Assembly: GCF_001747085.1 (NCBI RefSeq)
Contig: NZ_MDJD01000054.1
Coordinates: 124,001 to 188,000, forward strand
Source of the DNA: Flavivirga aquatica
Lineage (GTDB): Bacteria; Bacteroidota; Bacteroidia; Flavobacteriales; Flavobacteriaceae
Length of the DNA: 64,000 nt
Direction of reading: 5' to 3'
In this document: positions 52,412-61,664 of the stretch, piece by piece
How the letters are laid out: each line of letters begins with the position of its first letter
How positions within the stretch are numbered: position 1 is the first letter of the stretch
Notes under the pieces: generated by a model
Seen by the model: the letters and a program-made list of their open reading frames with translations, nothing else
The model's database searches: none
Told to the model about the DNA's origin: nothing
Position numbers and translations under genes: made by a program

Positions 52412-53434
52412 ATGGATAAAAAAAGACGAGAAAAAGCGTCAAATGAAATTGAAGGTGAGAAACAAAAAAATGGATGTACATTACGTTCTATTTTTCAATT
52501 AATAAGCACACAAAAAGCATGCGGCATATCTACAAAAAAATTTAAATGTTTAGAGCAATATGGTACTGGTTATTATGAGTTTCATCATTTTGATGGATTA
52601 TATATAAATATATTCGATGTTTTACTAAAAAAAGATTTTGGTGCTCAGGGGCATCTTACTAAAGATTTCCTTGAACTCTCCTTTCTTATTGAAGGTGAAC
52701 AAATTATTAAGATTGACGGCATCTCTAAAGATTTTGTATACGAAAGTCAAGAAAGTTACCTTGTTTATGTATCTAACGCTATAGGTTCCATAAATTATCA
52801 TAAACGTAAACGTTTAAAAGAAGTAAAAATTAGAATGGATATGTCTTTTATTAAAAAGCACCGACTTCATGAAGCTTATGATATTTTAAATAAATACGCT
52901 GTACATGGTTTGCGAAATGATATTATTAAACCTTTACCTTTATGTATTAAAACTCAAGATATTCTTTCTGAAATTATAATCGATAAAAAAAAGGGATTAT
53001 TAAAACGATTATTCCTAGAATCTAAAACCCTAGAATTAATTACTTTAAAATTAGATACTAAATCATCAAGTAAACAAGAAACTACAAATCAAACAGATAA
53101 CTTGGTAAAAAAGTTATATAAGACGCAACATTTAATCTCCTCAGACCTTACTATTCAATATTCTATACAACAATTAGCACGACAAATAGGATTAAATGAT
53201 TTTTTATTAAAAAAAGAATTTAAAAGAGTGTTTGATAAAACCATCTTTGAATATGCTACCGAATTACGTATGAAAAAAGCGAAACAATTACTACATCATA
53301 GTAATAAACCTATTTATGAAATCTCTGAATTAGTTGGCTACAAAAATGCCACACACTTTACTGCCGCATTCAAAAAAATAGAAGGATTAACGCCAAAAAT
53401 ATACAGAAATACTAAAAGCTATGAAAAAATATAG
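52412..53434 (+). CDS. AraC-family regulator, PchR-like
   Basis: A 340-residue protein. The N-terminal part is a ligand-sensing region (FLELSFLIEGEQIIKIDGIS). The C-terminal 100 residues hold two helix-turn-helices (YSIQQLARQIGLNDFLLKKE, KKAKQLLHHSNKPIYEISEL, GYKNATHFTAAFKKIEGLTP). The layout is that of PchR-type activators, which bind a ferri-siderophore and switch on the receptor gene. The divergent receptor gene supports this. No clear operator or Fur box was recognised in the shared region. Confidence 0.9.
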   Translation: MDKKRREKASNEIEGEKQKNGCTLRSIFQLISTQKACGISTKKFKCLEQYGTGYYEFHHFDGLYINIFDVLLKKDFGAQGHLTKDFLELSFLIEGEQIIKIDGISKDFVYESQESYLVYVSNAIGSINYHKRKRLKEVKIRMDMSFIKKHRLHEAYDILNKYAVHGLRNDIIKPLPLCIKTQDILSEIIIDKKKGLLKRLFLESKTLELITLKLDTKSSSKQETTNQTDNLVKKLYKTQHLISSDLTIQYSIQQLARQIGLNDFLLKKEFKRVFDKTIFEYATELRMKKAKQLLHHSNKPIYEISELVGYKNATHFTAAFKKIEGLTPKIYRNTKSYEKI

Positions 53435-53583
53435 TCTTTATTTTTGAGTTTAGTAGATGATAAAAATAGAATCTAGATCGCTTTACTATTAAAACCTAGA
53501 CCTAAGACTTATTTTTAGTTCGCTTGACGTTTTTTTACTCCTAGTTAATAAAATGAATCTCTTCTATAAAAATTGGTGCTATT

Positions 53584-54416
53584 TTATACTCTAATGGGTA
53601 TTCCTTTAGCTTTTCTAGACTGTGCATTTGCCAAAATTTCCATTTTACGAAGATCAAATAAACTCACTTTCATACAGGCATCTACCCAAACATTAGTTAT
53701 TTTTAATAGCTCTTCTTTGGTTAATGGATTTACTGCTTTTTTACATTGAATATGGTGATATTCAAAATTAAATTGCTCTTTAAGTTTATCAACAAATTTA
53801 TATAATGCCAATAAAGATTTGTCTTTTTCTACAACCTCATCTACCAAACCTAAAGATTCTAAATATCTCGCTGTATAAGTTTTTCTACTTCTAATTAAAA
53901 CATCTGCTTCTACCACATTAATTTTTCGGATTAATAAGCTGTGTGCCCCCATACCAGGAAATAGGTTAAACTTATTTTCTGGCAGTCCAAATTTCACGTC
54001 TTCATCTACTATAATAAAATCATGTGCCAAGGTACATTCAAATCCGCCACCATAAGCATTTCCTTCTACCAATGCTATGCTTATAACAGGTAACCCAAAT
54101 GCGCTGTACATGTCGTAAATAGCTTCTATACAAAGTTGAAGGTTTTTAATTTTTCTTTTTGATTGGTTTTTATACAATTCAAGAAATATGGTAAATCGCC
54201 TCCCATGTTATAAACTCCTAAATGTTCAGAACCCGAAACAATAAACTTTAAAGGACGATCTGGGATAGAAAAATACTCTTTTACCCAGATTGAAAATTCT
54301 CGAAATTCCTTAAGTATACTCAAGAAAAAATTGGGCATTCCTCTATCTTTTATTTTCCAAAGTAAAAGCTCTCTATCCTTATCGTACGTTACAGAAATAT
54401 AATTAAATGCTCTCAT
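53584..54416 (-). pseudogene. RpfF-like (DSF synthase) crotonase, one frameshift
   Basis: Two overlapping frames make one crotonase-fold protein of about 275 aa. The first (54416-54126) ends the N-terminal half with GVYNMGGDLPYFLNCIK. The second (from about 54160 to 53584) continues LQLCIEAIYDMYSAFG. The second half contains ALVEGNAYGGGFECTLAHD, GLPENKFNLFPGMGAHSLL and KITNVWVDACMK, matching RpfF. The two catalytic Glu (GGGFE and GLPE) are 20 residues apart, as Glu141 and Glu161 are in Xanthomonas RpfF. A one-base loss in the A-run near 54142 explains the break. The ATG overlaps the acyltransferase stop (ATGA). Confidence 0.78.
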
Positions 54417-55531
54417 ACCACCACTCTTTTTGTATTCTTATTTGTTGTACTTGTTTGCTTTTTAGTTCTTTTAGGAAACAACATTCTGTCCAATACAAAC
54501 TTTTGAATTCCTATAGTTAATAGTATATAAAATGGAATTAACAACAGTACACCAATAACACCAAACTCTTGGTATCCTAATACGCCCATTCCCCAGCATA
54601 TTATTACCCATTGTATTACATAAATTGTCGTGACACGTTTACTACAATAATAAAAGAACTTAAAGATGTTATTTTCTTTTACTCTGGTAACTAAAAAGTA
54701 AGCAAATCGCATTAATACCAGATTAAACCCTGCTAAATACAATGCGCCTCCTGGTCCTAGATGAAAATAGTCTCCAAAATGATATTCAAAATTAGAATAA
54801 CAGAGCCCCCCTCCTATTAACATTAAACCTATTCCTGCGATTAGCATTCTATTAAATAAATAGTTTTCACTTCTACTTCGCTCTTTATACCACATACCAA
54901 AGAACATACCTATAAGAATAAAAGAAAACCATGGGAATACAGCAAAATAAACATGCCACCCAGATCCCCATAAAATGTCTGTTAAATAATCAACTCCTGT
55001 AATTCCTAATTGAAAACCATGCACTTCTTTGGTTATTAAAACAATACATAAAGCAATAATTAATGGAACATACTTATTTTTAGATAGTTTATTAATAAAT
55101 CCCATAAATAATAAAGAAAACCCTGCTAGCTGAAGAATATCTCCTGTACCTAGCATATAAATCATATTATTTAAAGTTACTGGTTTTGTCCAACCATAAG
55201 CTTCTATAAAATTATCTGGAACTATGCCTATTAAAACTGGAAATACAAATTTTAGAAAATTCATAAAATAGCCTATACCTAAAATATAGAAAGCTCTTTT
55301 TATTGACAACTTAATACTTTGATTTCTAGATAGTATAAAAGATACTCCCATAGCAATTAAAAACATAGGAGTTCCTTTGCCTATAAAATGAATGGTTGAT
55401 CCTAACCACGTTTTAGATTGCGTAGTAATATCTCCGTATATCCATAAAGTATGTACTATAATAACCATTAATACGCTTACGCCTCTAGCAAAGTCTATGG
55501 CCAAAATTCTTTTTGAGTTTATTGATGACAT
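54413..55531 (-). CDS. Membrane acyltransferase (heparan-glucosaminide N-acetyltransferase-like)
   Basis: A 372-residue inner-membrane protein with about ten helices. The N-terminal motif RILAIDFARGVSVLMVIIVH and GKGTPMFLIAMGVSFILSR match the DUF1624/HGSNAT-type acyltransferases, which move acetyl or other acyl groups across or at the membrane. It lies in the siderophore operon between the synthetases and the RpfF-like gene, with a 4-base overlap to the latter. Siderophore or signal acylation is inferred from the neighbourhood only. Confidence 0.8.
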   Translation of the reverse strand: MSSINSKRILAIDFARGVSVLMVIIVHTLWIYGDITTQSKTWLGSTIHFIGKGTPMFLIAMGVSFILSRNQSIKLSIKRAFYILGIGYFMNFLKFVFPVLIGIVPDNFIEAYGWTKPVTLNNMIYMLGTGDILQLAGFSLLFMGFINKLSKNKYVPLIIALCIVLITKEVHGFQLGITGVDYLTDILWGSGWHVYFAVFPWFSFILIGMFFGMWYKERSRSENYLFNRMLIAGIGLMLIGGGLCYSNFEYHFGDYFHLGPGGALYLAGFNLVLMRFAYFLVTRVKENNIFKFFYYCSKRVTTIYVIQWVIICWGMGVLGYQEFGVIGVLLLIPFYILLTIGIQKFVLDRMLFPKRTKKQTSTTNKNTKRVVV

Positions 55532-55556
55532 GTTCTGTTTTTTTTAATGGTTATGA

Positions 55557-58010
55557 CTAATGGTGTTCAATAATTTCAGACTGATATTTACGCTTATCAA
55601 TCTTTTTAAATTTTGAAATAGGGTTTTGCAAGGTGCCTTTAAAAATCAAACTCTCCATAGGATCTGCAAGATCTAGCATTTGCTTTGTATTCTTAAGCTG
55701 CAATCTATTAAGGCAACAGCGATCAAATTCTGGAGTAAAAAGGTTATATCTATCAAAGTTTGCTTGTAAATTTGGATGTTCTAATTGATAATTATGAATA
55801 CACCGTGCTACTTGTTCCCAAAAATGATCTTCTGGATAGTTAAGGTGATTCATTAAAATGGAACCTAGGAACCTAAAAAAGCAGTCAAATACATCTGTAA
55901 ATATGGTTAACACTTTCATATCATCAGAGGTTTCTACATACAAACGTTTTACTTTTTCTGGTAAGTCTAATTCTGGATTAAAAACAATAACCTCTTCGGT
56001 AATATCCTTCATTAGTATGTTTATAGGCGTATTATCTTCCATAACCATAATTATGTTTTCGCCATGCGGCATAAACACAAAGCCATAATTATAGAAACAA
56101 TGTAATAGTGGGCTTAAATAGGCTTGCAAATACTTTTCTACCCAAGTAGATGTATTGTAAGGTGAGGCTTTAATTAACTCTGAAACTAAGGCATTTTCAT
56201 CTTTATCAATATGAAGAAAAGCAGCCATCGTCATTAATTGCTCACCTTCTTTTATTTTAGAATGTGGACTTTCTCTCCATAAAGCAGATAACATTTTATT
56301 ATGTGCATTAGTTTTTCCTAATACTTCATAATTGGTATTTTGAAACCCTACTGTAGCGACTTCTCCAAGCATAGCAAACCCTATTTGCTTTAAGTAGGCG
56401 TCTTTTTCTAGTAATTCACTAATCCAAGCGGTAATATGGGGAGTACTTTGCATATAATATGGTGAAAGCCCTCTCATAAAGCCCATATTTAAAATAGATA
56501 AGGCTGTTTTGGTATACATTTTTTCAGGGTTACTTTTATTATATAGCGTCCTAATGGATTGCTGTGCCGAATATAAATCGGTACTTTCTCCTAAAAAAAC
56601 AAGGTTTTTATTTGCAATATCTGTTGCAAATATTTGTACTATTTTATTGTTCCATTGCCAAGGGTGTACGGGTATAAACACATAAGATGCTGTATCTAAA
56701 CCTAAAGCCTCTAACTTTGTATTAAATTTTGAAATAACTTGCGTTCCAAGCTCTTTTTGCATTAAAGAGTTGTATTGTAATGTTTTAATAGCAGTAAATG
56801 TTGCTTTGCTTTTGTGCCCTGCTAACCAATATATTTTGAAAGATTGATTGGTTTCTGGAGCATATTTAATATACTCTTCATTATTAAACCCAATTCTTCC
56901 ATTGTTGGCTACAAAACATGGATGCCCTTCACTCATGGCATGTTCGATAATCTGAAAAGAACAGTTTACTAATTCTTGAGATGAAAATTCTTGGTTAGAA
57001 TATTTGTAAGCTGCACTTGACAATGTGCTTGAAACCTCTTCTAAATACACCGCCAGTAAATGCTCTGGTATACCTAATGTATCCCTAAATTCAATTATAA
57101 ATTGAATAGCATCTATAGTTACATTATTCTCTTGATGTTTTTTAACGATGGTGTTTTCATCAATATCCCAATGCTCTAAAAATCGTTTTTTAGCATTAAA
57201 TTCATAAGTAATTTCAGAAACATCTGAAACTAAACGATAAGTCTCGTATTCGCTATTACTCTTTATTGTTTCAGGTTTTAAAACCAATTCATGACTAAAT
57301 TCACTAATCGCTTTTCGTACTAAAGTTTTATTTACTTTTTCCCAAACTTTTGGAGATAAATATGCTACAGAGGCTTTAGTTGGCGTATCTACGATTTCCT
57401 TTATAATTGGTTTTAATTCTAAATGTTTCCGTTTTTTAGCTTCAACATAGTCCTTGTGTTCACAAAATGCTAAAAAGGCCTTTTTTTCGGGTAATTGAAT
57501 CTCTTTTTGGTATTGAAACCCTGCTTTTTTATTGAGTTTATGGATTTTATCGTTTCTAACATCTGGTTCTACCACTATTCTATCTACCTCTTCCCTATTG
57601 AAAAAATACTCTAAAACAGTTGTAAATATCTGCCAAGTGAATCCAGATATTTTTCGCTCTGGCGGTGCTACTAAAATATGCATACCATAATCTGTTGGTT
57701 TAGCATTATAATATTGCGAGATTCTATCTGATGAGGCTTTATATTTTTCCATTAAGAAAACAGATTCGCCTTTATAAATACCTATAAAAACATCATAATC
57801 TTTTCTAGAAACCAATTTTTCATATTCAAACTGTACCTCTTCTAATGTTTTATCTAACATTCCCCAATACGATGCATATGGTTGAGTTACCCAATTATGT
57901 ATGGTTTCAATATCTAATTTGAAATCTAAATATCGCAAATGAATAGTTCCAAAATTATCTATAGGATTTGAAAAAACAGTATTCTTTATTTCTATATTAC
58001 TTTCTATCAT
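55557..58010 (-). CDS. Fused GNAT acyltransferase + IucA/IucC siderophore synthetase (copy 1)
   Basis: An 817-residue BibC-like fusion. Residues about 20-185 are a siderophore-type GNAT domain (FIGIYKGESVFLMEKY, IVVEPDVRN at 146-153, KKAGF). Residues about 240-640 are the IucA/IucC NIS synthetase domain (EGHPCFVANNGRIGF, FIPVHPWQWNNKI, LSILNMGFMRGLSPYYM). The C-terminal part (about 640-800) has HCFYNYGFVFMPHGENIIMV and a FhuF-like end. It would acylate a hydroxylated diamine and then join or cyclise the units using ATP. It is 14 bases after copy 2. Confidence 0.92.
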   Translation of the reverse strand: MIESNIEIKNTVFSNPIDNFGTIHLRYLDFKLDIETIHNWVTQPYASYWGMLDKTLEEVQFEYEKLVSRKDYDVFIGIYKGESVFLMEKYKASSDRISQYYNAKPTDYGMHILVAPPERKISGFTWQIFTTVLEYFFNREEVDRIVVEPDVRNDKIHKLNKKAGFQYQKEIQLPEKKAFLAFCEHKDYVEAKKRKHLELKPIIKEIVDTPTKASVAYLSPKVWEKVNKTLVRKAISEFSHELVLKPETIKSNSEYETYRLVSDVSEITYEFNAKKRFLEHWDIDENTIVKKHQENNVTIDAIQFIIEFRDTLGIPEHLLAVYLEEVSSTLSSAAYKYSNQEFSSQELVNCSFQIIEHAMSEGHPCFVANNGRIGFNNEEYIKYAPETNQSFKIYWLAGHKSKATFTAIKTLQYNSLMQKELGTQVISKFNTKLEALGLDTASYVFIPVHPWQWNNKIVQIFATDIANKNLVFLGESTDLYSAQQSIRTLYNKSNPEKMYTKTALSILNMGFMRGLSPYYMQSTPHITAWISELLEKDAYLKQIGFAMLGEVATVGFQNTNYEVLGKTNAHNKMLSALWRESPHSKIKEGEQLMTMAAFLHIDKDENALVSELIKASPYNTSTWVEKYLQAYLSPLLHCFYNYGFVFMPHGENIIMVMEDNTPINILMKDITEEVIVFNPELDLPEKVKRLYVETSDDMKVLTIFTDVFDCFFRFLGSILMNHLNYPEDHFWEQVARCIHNYQLEHPNLQANFDRYNLFTPEFDRCCLNRLQLKNTKQMLDLADPMESLIFKGTLQNPISKFKKIDKRKYQSEIIEHH

Positions 58011-58024
58011 AATCTTTAATACAT

Positions 58025-60472
58025 TTAAGAAATAACTTCTATTAAATCTTTTCTAAAAATGGCAATTGGGTTTTGCAATTTTCCTGCAAACTGAAGTAAT
58101 GCAACGGGATCGTCTAAATCTATCATTTGTTTATGATTATTAAGCTGAAGCCTATTTAAACACGACAAATGAAAATCTGAAGCAAATAGATCGTACTGTT
58201 TAAATTTTGTTTCTTTTTCTGGATAACGCTCTTGGTAATCTTGAATATTCTCTGCAACTGTTCTCCAAAATTTTGTTTCAGGAAAACTAGCATGTTCTTC
58301 TAAAATATGAGACATAAACCTAAAGAAACCATCAAAAATATCTGTAAATATGGATAGTAACTTAACATCTTCTGGTACTGGTGCATACATACGTTTTAAA
58401 TGTTCTGGTAATTCCATTTCTGGATTTAAAATACATGCTTCTTCTGTTATATCTTTTAATAAAGTGTTTACTGGTATATGGTTATCGAGTACCATAATAA
58501 GATTTTCTCCATGAGGCATAAATACCAAATCGAAATGATAGAAACAATGTAATAATGGACTTAAATAGGCTTTTAAATACTTACATAACCAGACTTCTAT
58601 GGATAATCCAGATGCTTCAATAATTTTAGGTAATAAGGCATCTCCTTGATCGTCTATATGTAGGAATGCTGCCATTGTCATGAGTTGTTGCCCTTCCTCT
58701 ATTGCTGTTACTGGGCTTTCTCTCCATAAAGATGCCAGCATTTTGTTATAGTCATTATGTGTTCCAAATTCTTCAAAATACGGATTCACATAACTTACCG
58801 ATGCTATTTCTCCTAACATTTTAAAGCCTGTTTCTTGAATATATGGATCGTTATACAATAGTTGCTCTAACCAAACTGCCATTTTTGGGGCTGTTCCTAA
58901 ATAGTACAAAGGAAGTCCACGCATAAAGCCCATATTTAAAATAGAAAGTGCTGTTTTTGTGTAAAATTTATGGGGGTTTGTACTATTAAATAATGTTCGC
59001 ACAGATTGTTGCGCTAGGTATTGATCTGGTCCATAACCCAAACAAATTAAATTTCCCATGGCAATCTCTGGAGAAAATATGTTCGCTAATTTGTTAAACC
59101 ATTGCCAAGGATGCATGGGAATAAAAAAGTAATCGTTGGGGTTTAAACCTTTATCTTTTATAATGGTATTAAAGGATGTTATGGTTTCTGTATCTAACTC
59201 TTGTTCCATCAATTTGGCATATGGCAAATCTTCGGTCGCTGCATATACCGCTCTACTTTTATGTCCTGCCAACCAAAGTAGCGAGAAAGAATTTCCGCTT
59301 TCTGGAGCATAAGTTCTATAATCACTACTATCAAACCCTATTCGCCCATTATTGGCTACAAACCCTGGGTGACCTTCGGTCATAGATTGTTCTATGGTTT
59401 GAAAATCTGCATTAACCAGTGCTTTAGACCTTGGGTTTCCTTTTGTTAATTTAAAAGCACTACCATATAATGTGCTAATAATTTCCTCTAGATAAACTGG
59501 CATGTGCTTATCACTAATTGCTAATTGTGTTTTAAACTCTTTTATAAATAGCACAGCATCTAATGCTTTTGGTTGCCCTGCTTCACTCTTTTTAATTGAT
59601 GTTGTTTCAATCCAAAAATGATTCATAGCTAATGGTTTCGCATTAAATTGATAGTGAATATCACTATGATCTGTTTGAATTTGATAATGATTCCAACCTT
59701 TATCTAATTGCTGTAATACTTTTGGTTTTATAAGAAGTTCATGGCTAAATTCACAAATTGCTTTTTTTACTAATAAAGTATTTGCTTTAACCCAGATTTT
59801 AGATTGTAAATGACTCACAGATTGTTGGGGAGATACAGCGTTGTCTAAAGTATTCATAGCGCTTCTTTTATTTATTTGGGGTATTGATGTTAATTTTTGA
59901 AAATGGGTTCTGGTTAAAAAAGCCAATTGAGCTGTTTTATGAGGTAGTTCTACTATTTTATCTAATCGAAACCCTATACGCTGGCATAGCGCAAACATTT
60001 TTTTATTTCTAATATCGGGTTCTACTAAAATGCGATTAATGGTTTTATCTTGAAATATAAAATCCATAATGGTATTGAATAAGTACCACGTAAAATTTGG
60101 AATTCTTATAGTGGGCGGCGCTACTATAATATGAATACCACAATCGTCTTGTTTATTCGAGTATAAATCCCCTATAATATCTTCTTGGGGATTGTATTTT
60201 TCTAATACGAAAACGGTTTGCTCTTTGTATACGCCTACAAAAACATCGTAATGGTCTGGTTGCATAAGTTTAGCATACTCCTGTTCCACTTGCGGTAATG
60301 TGTAACCTTGCATACCCCAAAAAGCAGCATATTCCATATTTACCCATTGGTGTAATGTTTCACTATCTTGAGTTATTCTATAATGACGTATCTGGATCTC
60401 TCCAAAATCTTTAAAAGATTTATTAAATAAATAATTATTAATGTATTTTATATTGTCTTTGTTCTGTTTCAT
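58025..60472 (-). CDS. Fused GNAT acyltransferase + IucA/IucC siderophore synthetase (copy 2)
   Basis: An 815-residue paralogue of the next gene with the same architecture: GNAT (FVGVYKEQTVFVLEKY, RILVEPDIRNKKMF), NIS synthetase (EGHPGFVANNGRIGF, FIPMHPWQWFNKL, LSILNMGFMRGLPLYYL) and the C-terminal HCFYHFDLVFMPHGENLIMV. The two are clearly homologous but well diverged, so they are likely to have different jobs, for example different acyl donors or chain-forming versus closing steps. It starts 10 bases after the MFS gene. Confidence 0.92.
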   Translation of the reverse strand: MKQNKDNIKYINNYLFNKSFKDFGEIQIRHYRITQDSETLHQWVNMEYAAFWGMQGYTLPQVEQEYAKLMQPDHYDVFVGVYKEQTVFVLEKYNPQEDIIGDLYSNKQDDCGIHIIVAPPTIRIPNFTWYLFNTIMDFIFQDKTINRILVEPDIRNKKMFALCQRIGFRLDKIVELPHKTAQLAFLTRTHFQKLTSIPQINKRSAMNTLDNAVSPQQSVSHLQSKIWVKANTLLVKKAICEFSHELLIKPKVLQQLDKGWNHYQIQTDHSDIHYQFNAKPLAMNHFWIETTSIKKSEAGQPKALDAVLFIKEFKTQLAISDKHMPVYLEEIISTLYGSAFKLTKGNPRSKALVNADFQTIEQSMTEGHPGFVANNGRIGFDSSDYRTYAPESGNSFSLLWLAGHKSRAVYAATEDLPYAKLMEQELDTETITSFNTIIKDKGLNPNDYFFIPMHPWQWFNKLANIFSPEIAMGNLICLGYGPDQYLAQQSVRTLFNSTNPHKFYTKTALSILNMGFMRGLPLYYLGTAPKMAVWLEQLLYNDPYIQETGFKMLGEIASVSYVNPYFEEFGTHNDYNKMLASLWRESPVTAIEEGQQLMTMAAFLHIDDQGDALLPKIIEASGLSIEVWLCKYLKAYLSPLLHCFYHFDLVFMPHGENLIMVLDNHIPVNTLLKDITEEACILNPEMELPEHLKRMYAPVPEDVKLLSIFTDIFDGFFRFMSHILEEHASFPETKFWRTVAENIQDYQERYPEKETKFKQYDLFASDFHLSCLNRLQLNNHKQMIDLDDPVALLQFAGKLQNPIAIFRKDLIEVIS

Positions 60473-60482
60473 CCAGATATAA

Positions 60483-61664
60483 TTATGTTTTTATCATGCC
60501 TTTTGGAGACTTAACTTTTAATTGTATTTTGAAAATTAAATAGTAACACACTAAAGTGATTACAAAACCTACCAAGGCTACTATAAAAGGTATTTGTAAC
60601 CCTTTATTTTCTACTATTAATCCAACAGTAAGTGAGGATAGTAATACTCCTAAATTCTGAAAAAAGTGTACTTTACTATAGTCTAAAGCATAGGATTCTG
60701 GGTGGCTTAATTCAAATAATAAAACATCAAATTTTACTACGCCTTGAAAAATAGCCCAACCATAAATTATTCTACCTATAATAATGATACTTTCAAAAGG
60801 AAGTGCTTGTAAAGACAAACCAATTATCCCTAATAATAAGGCTGGAATAATACCTTGAAAACGTGTATTATCTATTTTCTTTTTAGTATTTATCCATAAA
60901 GCGACTAATGCCACAAAACCAGGAATTGCATACATGGTTCCTGAGATAAGTTTAGAATTATAAATAGAAATACTTTCCCAGTATGTTGCAAAAAATGGAC
61001 GAATTAAAAAATCACTGAAATAAAGGATCATGGTTACCAGTCCTATTTTAAGGATAAACCCTTTTGGAATAATATCTTTATTTATGGGGCTAGCTGGTGT
61101 TTCTTCTATTTTTGAAACCGTATATTTTTTACTTTTTAGCAAATAAGCACTCATTCCCATTTGAATGAAATCGCCTGCTGCCATGATTAAAAAAATATAA
61201 CTAGCATCAATTAAGTCTACGGTTAACCCACCTATAACGGCTCCTAATATACCTCCCAAATGCACCACAACGGATAATACCCCAATGGTGTCTGGATGTT
61301 CTTTTTTTGTGATGATTTTTAAAATATAAGGATATACTAACAGGTAGCTTCCTTTAAATAAAACCATGACTAGAGAAATAATCCAAAAATTGATGTACGA
61401 TGTTGTCCAAAAACAACAAAGCGCCAACATACCTGCTATACATTGTGTGTATACCAAAATATTAAGCTCTGCTACTTTTTTTGATACATAGGCCCAAAAT
61501 GGAAAAGCTAACATTACCATAAAGCATATTGCTGCAAAGTAATATCCAACATATACCGGATTACTAACTCCAAAGCGAACTTCAAAAAATTGAGGATAAA
61601 AAGGATGCAACAAATAATCGCTTACTACAGCCACCAAAGTCATTAGGATTAAACGTTTTTTCAT
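60483..61664 (-). CDS. MFS transporter, probable siderophore exporter
   Basis: A 393-residue, 12-helix major facilitator (YVGYYFAAICFMVMLAFPFW, GGILGAVIGGLTVDLIDASY, FQNLGVLLSSLTVGLIVENK). It is encoded inside the siderophore biosynthetic operon; the ATG overlaps the monooxygenase stop by 4 bases. Export of the finished siderophore is the likely role. Confidence 0.88.
   Translation of the reverse strand: MKKRLILMTLVAVVSDYLLHPFYPQFFEVRFGVSNPVYVGYYFAAICFMVMLAFPFWAYVSKKVAELNILVYTQCIAGMLALCCFWTTSYINFWIISLVMVLFKGSYLLVYPYILKIITKKEHPDTIGVLSVVVHLGGILGAVIGGLTVDLIDASYIFLIMAAGDFIQMGMSAYLLKSKKYTVSKIEETPASPINKDIIPKGFILKIGLVTMILYFSDFLIRPFFATYWESISIYNSKLISGTMYAIPGFVALVALWINTKKKIDNTRFQGIIPALLLGIIGLSLQALPFESIIIIGRIIYGWAIFQGVVKFDVLLFELSHPESYALDYSKVHFFQNLGVLLSSLTVGLIVENKGLQIPFIVALVGFVITLVCYYLIFKIQLKVKSPKGMIKT

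Noticed and set aside
54126-54177. Programmed -1 frameshift in the RpfF-like gene
   Set aside because: The shift site (TTA AAA ACC) is not a standard X XXY YYZ slippery heptamer in frame and no stimulatory structure is evident; a simple one-base deletion in an A-run is more likely.
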